Assembly: GCA_030042795.1 (NCBI GenBank)
Contig: JASHYZ010000039.1
Coordinates: 1 to 10,116, forward strand
DNA length: 10,116 bases
DNA from: Terriglobia bacterium
GTDB taxonomy: Bacteria; Acidobacteriota; Terriglobia; UBA7540
Reading direction: 5' to 3'
Shown here piece by piece: positions 7,309 through 10,116 of this stretch. Positions within the stretch are counted from its first letter, which is position 1. Each line of letters opens with the position of its first letter. The translations under genes and the position numbers were made by a program. The notes below the pieces were generated by a model. The model worked only from the letters and a program-made list of their open reading frames with translations, searched no databases and had not been told where the DNA came from.

Positions 7309-8187
7309 ATGTCTCCCTTACTCTTGATGCTCTTGGGCGCAACCCTTGCAAGCGTGCAAGCACAGTCTGAGGCGTCGTCGCCGCCCAATCCTATCGATTC
7401 CGTGAACACCTCCCGCACTTTGCTGACGGATGCCATTCGAGACAAAAATCCGGACATTCGAATGGACGCCGCCGAAGCCATGAGCCTCATGAAAACAGAC
7501 GATCAGGTCTTTCGTGACCTGGAATCCATGCTGCATGATAACGATGTGCTGGTTCGAATCGCCGCCGTTGCTACGCTGGGCAGCTTCAAGGACAAAAGGG
7601 CTGCGGCGCCGCTTGAGAAATGTCTTCGCGATCCAGCGCCGGAGGTGGACTTTGCGGCTGCCAAGGCGCTGTTTCAGATGCACGATGGTCGTGGAAAGGA
7701 GTTCTTGGAAGAGGTTGCTTCCGGGGAATCCAAAGCAACTTCGAACTACTTTACGAAGAAGGAGCGCGACACCTTGAGGCTGCTTCACACGCCCGCCAAG
7801 TTGTTCACCACTGTGGCCATCAGCGCTGTCGGTTTCGTTCCGGTGCCCGGCGTAGGGTTGGGAGTTTCCTCGGCGCAGGGCATCCTCGCTGCCAATGACT
7901 CTTCGGCGCGTGCAGCCGCACTGCTGTTGCTCGGTCACGAGAGAGACGCGGCCACGGCGGAGACCGTTAAAGCCGATTTGGCCGACAAGGAGTGGTCTGT
8001 ACGCGCGGCAGCGGTTCACGTGGTGGCTACACATCCTTACCCTGCGTTTCGTGAGGACCTCATTCCTTTGCTCGACGACAAAAAGGCCGCCGTTCGCTTG
8101 CGCGCCGCGGCGGCCTACCTTGCGCTGCAGAAGCCGTTCAAGCATGTTTCAACGTCAAAAACCACCTCAAAGCAGGATCATCCTTGA
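7309..8187 (+). CDS. Secreted HEAT-repeat protein
   Basis: The product is 292 residues. Residues 1-19 (MSPLLLMLLGATLASVQAQ) form a signal peptide. HEAT/PBS-lyase-type helical repeats follow. One block at about 40-130 shows the repeated pattern Asp-x-x-Val-Arg-x-x-Ala-Ala: NPDIRMDAAEAM, NDVLVRIAAVATLG, APEVDFAAAKALF. A second block at about 205-275 shows SARAAALLLLG, EWSVRAAAVHVV and KAAVRLRAAAAYLAL. Between them, at about 164-196, is a hydrophobic Gly/Val-rich stretch (KLFTTVAISAVGFVPVPGVG and onward) that could insert into or lie on a membrane. HEAT repeats are protein-binding scaffolds; no catalytic motif is seen, so the role is unknown. The ATG at 7309 is backed by AAAGGA 11 bases upstream, somewhat far. 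It stands alone, diverging from the tRNA promoter. Confidence 0.75.
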   Translation: MSPLLLMLLGATLASVQAQSEASSPPNPIDSVNTSRTLLTDAIRDKNPDIRMDAAEAMSLMKTDDQVFRDLESMLHDNDVLVRIAAVATLGSFKDKRAAAPLEKCLRDPAPEVDFAAAKALFQMHDGRGKEFLEEVASGESKATSNYFTKKERDTLRLLHTPAKLFTTVAISAVGFVPVPGVGLGVSSAQGILAANDSSARAAALLLLGHERDAATAETVKADLADKEWSVRAAAVHVVATHPYPAFREDLIPLLDDKKAAVRLRAAAAYLALQKPFKHVSTSKTTSKQDHP

Positions 8188-8310
8188 GCCCGAGCGCCAG
8201 CAGGGATTTGCTGCGACACCCGCTGCAGTGAATATCAACCTTCTGCGTAAGGATTGCGGGGCTCGTGCTGGCGCAGCTTGACGCCTGAAACCGCCGCAGG
8301 CCGAAAAACC

Positions 8311-8319
8311 TGTTATACT
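8311..8319 (+). promoter_or_regulatory. Extended -10 promoter before the phosphoesterase gene
   Basis: TGTTATACT contains TATACT with a TGn extension, the form that can work without a good -35 element. No -35 match is found 17 bases upstream; TTGACG at 8278 is too far. Transcription would start near 8326, 43 bases before the ATG. Confidence 0.45.
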
Positions 8320-8333
8320 GACCAAAAGCCGGT

Positions 8334-8350
8334 AAACCCCGCCCGGGTTT
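8334..8350 (+). other. Leader hairpin upstream of the phosphoesterase gene
   Basis: AAACCC and GGGTTT form a perfect 6-bp stem around the 5-base loop CGCCC, 18 bases before the ATG. It would lie near the start of the transcript from the promoter at 8311. It could affect translation or be chance; no T-run follows. Confidence 0.3.
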
Positions 8351-8368
8351 CTGCCGATTAATACAAGG

Positions 8369-9346
8369 ATGAGCACTCCCAGCGTCGGTCTTCAACTCGA
8401 TCGCCCCCTTGAATTACGTCTCGCACGCCGGCGGGCCGTTGAAACCGCCTTTCGAAAGGGCAGGCCGAAGAGCGCCCACCGAGACTCGCTTGTGTTGCGC
8501 GAGCGCTTCCTGTCTGTAACTCTGCGCGCGGCGCTTAAACTCACGGGGCTCTACTCGCGCGGCATGCGCAACGCCCTCGAGCCCGTAGTGCGGGAAGTTC
8601 GGTTCCAGTTGGAGGGCGTGCCGGCTAGTTTCGAAGGCTTCCGCATCCTGCATCTCGCGGATCTTCACATCGACGGCATGGAAGGGCTTACGGACGTGAT
8701 TATGGAGCGTGTGGCCGGCCTCGAGGCGGACGTTTGCGTGATGACAGGTGATTACCGTTTCGCAATTCGGGGGCCTTGCGAGCAAGTTTATTCGCGCATG
8801 TGGAGAATTCTCCGCAACCTTCGGCCCCGCCATGGCGTCTTCGCGATTCTGGGCAATCACGACGAATCGGAGATTGCAGTTGAGCTGGAAGGTTTCGGCG
8901 TACGGATGCTCATCAACGAGGCGGTGAAGATCACCCGAGGCGGCGAAGGTCTGTGGGTGGTGGGAGTGGACGATCCTCACCGTTACGGCTGTGATGACTT
9001 GGAGGGTGCTCTGGAGTGCGTGCCGCCTGGCGCCTTTAAGCTGTTGCTCGCGCATTCACCCGAGCTGTTCCGTGAAGCGGCGGAAGCTGAAGTGGATCTC
9101 TATTTGTGCGGACACACCCATGCCGGCCAGATTTGCCTGCCCAGAATCGGCGCGCCGCTGATGAACGCCGATTGCCCGCGGTCTTACACCGGCGGCCGGT
9201 GGCGGCACGGTGAAATGCACGGCTATACCAGCGCGGGTGTGGGTTGCTCGCTGTTGCCCGTACGCTATAACTGCCCTCCGGAAATTACGGTCATTGAATT
9301 GGCTAGCAAGCCGGGCAGGGCGACGGCGTTGTCAGGCACATTCTAG
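8369..9346 (+). CDS. Calcineurin-like metallophosphoesterase (YkuE/YaeI-like)
   Basis: The product is 325 residues. The metal-binding motifs occur in the canonical order: ADLH (Asp98, His100), TGDY (Asp128), GNHD (Asn163-Asp165), LAHSPE (His229) and GHTHAGQ (248-254). This set and order match the YkuE/YaeI branch of two-metal phosphoesterases, which act on phosphodiester or phosphomonoester substrates at the envelope; the substrate here is unknown. The first 75 residues are basic and lack the clear signal peptide or twin-arginine leader of many relatives, though the weakly hydrophobic RFLSVTLRAALKLTGLYSRG could be membrane-associated. The ATG start is uncertain: AAGG sits directly against it at 8365-8368, too close for a normal ribosome site. 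An extended -10 promoter and a hairpin lie upstream. It is separated by 181 bases from the HEAT-repeat gene, so it is probably its own unit. A repeat-rich region follows. Confidence 0.87.
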   Translation: MSTPSVGLQLDRPLELRLARRRAVETAFRKGRPKSAHRDSLVLRERFLSVTLRAALKLTGLYSRGMRNALEPVVREVRFQLEGVPASFEGFRILHLADLHIDGMEGLTDVIMERVAGLEADVCVMTGDYRFAIRGPCEQVYSRMWRILRNLRPRHGVFAILGNHDESEIAVELEGFGVRMLINEAVKITRGGEGLWVVGVDDPHRYGCDDLEGALECVPPGAFKLLLAHSPELFREAAEAEVDLYLCGHTHAGQICLPRIGAPLMNADCPRSYTGGRWRHGEMHGYTSAGVGCSLLPVRYNCPPEITVIELASKPGRATALSGTF

Positions 9347-9378
9347 CCTAGCAGGCTGCGGAAAAACGCCCGGGACCG

Positions 9379-9517
9379 TGTCATCCTGAGCAAAGCGAAG
9401 AATCTGCTTTGTTTGCATTCGATAAGATACAGCAGATGCTTGGCGGAGTTTACTCTGAGCCCCTTCGCGGTGCTCAGGGCCGTTCGCAGCGGAAGGGTGA
9501 ACGGGCTCAGCATGACA
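9379..9517. repeat. 139-base palindromic repeat with inverted ends
   Basis: TGTCATCCTGAGC (9379-9391) and GCTCAGCATGACA (9505-9517) are inverted copies with one mismatch in 13. Inside, CTGAGC (9455-9460) and GCTCAG (9472-9477) form a second hairpin. No reading frame inside looks real. The end sequence resembles dispersed intergenic repeats I recall from several soil bacterial genomes; the copy number cannot be checked here. It could be a small non-autonomous mobile element. Confidence 0.65.
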
Positions 9518-9526
9518 GATTCAAAG

Positions 9527-9542
9527 GGCGGGACTTCAGCCC
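9527..9542. repeat. Degenerate copy of the GGCGGGGCTTCAGCCC repeat
   Basis: GGCGGGACTTCAGCCC differs by one base in 16 from the core at 9905-9920 and lies ten bases after the 139-base repeat. It is the first of three copies of this core in the tail. Confidence 0.5.
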
Positions 9543-9660
9543 AATACTGTTTACTTTAGTATTCTGATGCATTTCGCGACCTCAATCCGAATCTTGCTCA
9601 GTTTCTGCCGCCGGCGTACGGGGAACTTACTTTGGGGTCGGCGCACCCCGCGCGGTCGCT

Positions 9661-9760
9661 GCCTGGCTTGTGGTGCAGGCATCTGGCCTGCTGTGTGTGG
9701 CACTTACCTGCTGCCTCCGTCAAGAAGAGGCAGGCTGGAAGCCTGCACCACAAGCCAGGC
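9661..9760. repeat. 100-base palindromic repeat with perfect 20-base arms
   Basis: GCCTGGCTTGTGGTGCAGGC (9661-9680) and its exact reverse complement at 9741-9760 enclose 60 bases. Inside is a second perfect hairpin, CTGCCTC (9711-9717) with GAGGCAG (9727-9733). The perfect 20/20 arms argue for recent spread or selection on structure. A 65-codon open frame across it (9567-9764) is an artefact of the repeat. Confidence 0.8.
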
Positions 9761-9804
9761 TTGATTCCTCAAGCCTCGCGGAACAAGTTCTCACGCAGAC
9801 TCTG

Positions 9805-9927
9805 AAGGCCCGTCCAGCCTCTGCTCAGAGACGGCGGGGCTTTAGCCCCTGAAGTGATGTGGCATCAGGGCCTAAAGGCCCTTTCAACCCTCGTCCTCCG
9901 AGACGGCGGGGCTTCAGCCCCGCCCTT
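9805..9927. repeat. Tandem palindromic units with GGCGGGGCTTCAGCCC cores
   Basis: Two units of about 70-72 bases stand in tandem. Each begins AAGGCCC (9805, 9875) and contains GAGACGGCGGGGCTT-AGCCCC (9824-9849 and 9896-9921, 24 of 26 identical). Each core is a hairpin: GGGGC/GCCCC in the first, GGCGGGGC/GCCCCGCC with loop TTCA (9905-9924) in the second. A third hairpin, AGGGCC-TAAA-GGCCCT (9867-9882), lies at the unit junction. The arrangement is REP-like. Confidence 0.75.
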
Positions 9928-10116
9928 CAGAAGACCGTTAACATGGAGCTTAATGTAGCTGACACTAGCACAGCCCACCCGCGGTTCAAAAGTCCACGGT
10001 CAGAAAGGCACCGGCCGTGGCTACCGCGATCACGAAAAACGCTGACTTGGCGACCCGCTATACTGGGGTTTTCAGGTCGTTCACCATAACCCTGGAGTGG
10101 CGTCCGCTTTGGTCGT
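9928..10116. other. Right-edge intergenic sequence
   Basis: No supported gene. A TATACT at 10059-10064 looks like a -10 element but has no -35 partner at normal spacing. It could serve a gene beyond the window. Confidence 0.35.

Noticed and set aside
8194..8274. Inverted repeat GCGCCAGCA/TGCTGGCGC flanking 63 bases after the HEAT gene
   Set aside because: Only nine base pairs over a long loop, without a T-run; not enough for a terminator or structured RNA.
9698..9712. TGGCACTTACCTGCT, resembling a sigma-54 promoter
   Set aside because: The GG to GC gap is nine bases instead of ten, and the site lies inside a palindromic repeat with no gene downstream.
10059..10064. TATACT as a promoter for a gene beyond the right edge
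   Set aside because: No -35 element at usual spacing and no TGn extension; TTGGCG at 10047 is only six bases away.
9567..10089. Short plus-strand open frames in the right tail
   Set aside because: They run through palindromic repeats, encode low-complexity Arg/Ser/Pro-rich peptides and lack ribosome sites.

Overview
The window looks like chromosomal DNA of a soil-type Acidobacteriota (Terriglobia-like). This is inferred from gene content and style, not from a database match: a TonB protein with repeated Gly-Phe linker motifs, a secreted FecR-domain protein, a two-domain M48 peptidase, a secreted HEAT-repeat protein, a sigma-54-type promoter, and a gene-free tail of palindromic repeats.

Layout, left to right. 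(1) 3-389 is the 3' end of a CapD/FlaA1/WbpM-like polysaccharide biosynthesis gene. (2) 436-1131 encodes a secreted FecR-domain protein with a C-terminal membrane segment. (3) A well-formed -24/-12 (sigma-54) promoter at 1329-1345 precedes a two-gene unit: a TonB-family energy transducer (1488-2618) and, 20 bases later, a secreted M48 metallopeptidase (2639-4513). (4) 4677-5032 is a frameshifted tyrosine-integrase remnant. It is followed after 27 bases by a 13-base copy of the 3' end of the initiator tRNA gene found about 2 kb to the right. (5) 5371-6708 encodes a secreted DUF1254/DUF1214 protein, lying between the two copies of that 13-base sequence. (6) 7053-7129 (minus strand) is the initiator tRNA-fMet, with a strong promoter so close that transcription may begin at the mature 5' end. 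(7) 7309-8187 encodes a secreted HEAT-repeat protein and 8369-9346 a YkuE/YaeI-like metallophosphoesterase. (8) 9347-10116 has no gene and holds at least three kinds of palindromic repeat.

How parts work together: the TonB and M48 genes probably form one envelope-related transcription unit under sigma-54 control. The integrase remnant and the tRNA-end repeats mark the initiator tRNA locus as an old integration site, and the DUF1254 gene may be leftover cargo. I saw no CRISPR array, recognisable defence system, biosynthetic cluster or riboswitch. The most notable signals are the tRNA/att/integrase arrangement, the possible leaderless initiator tRNA and the sigma-54 promoter.
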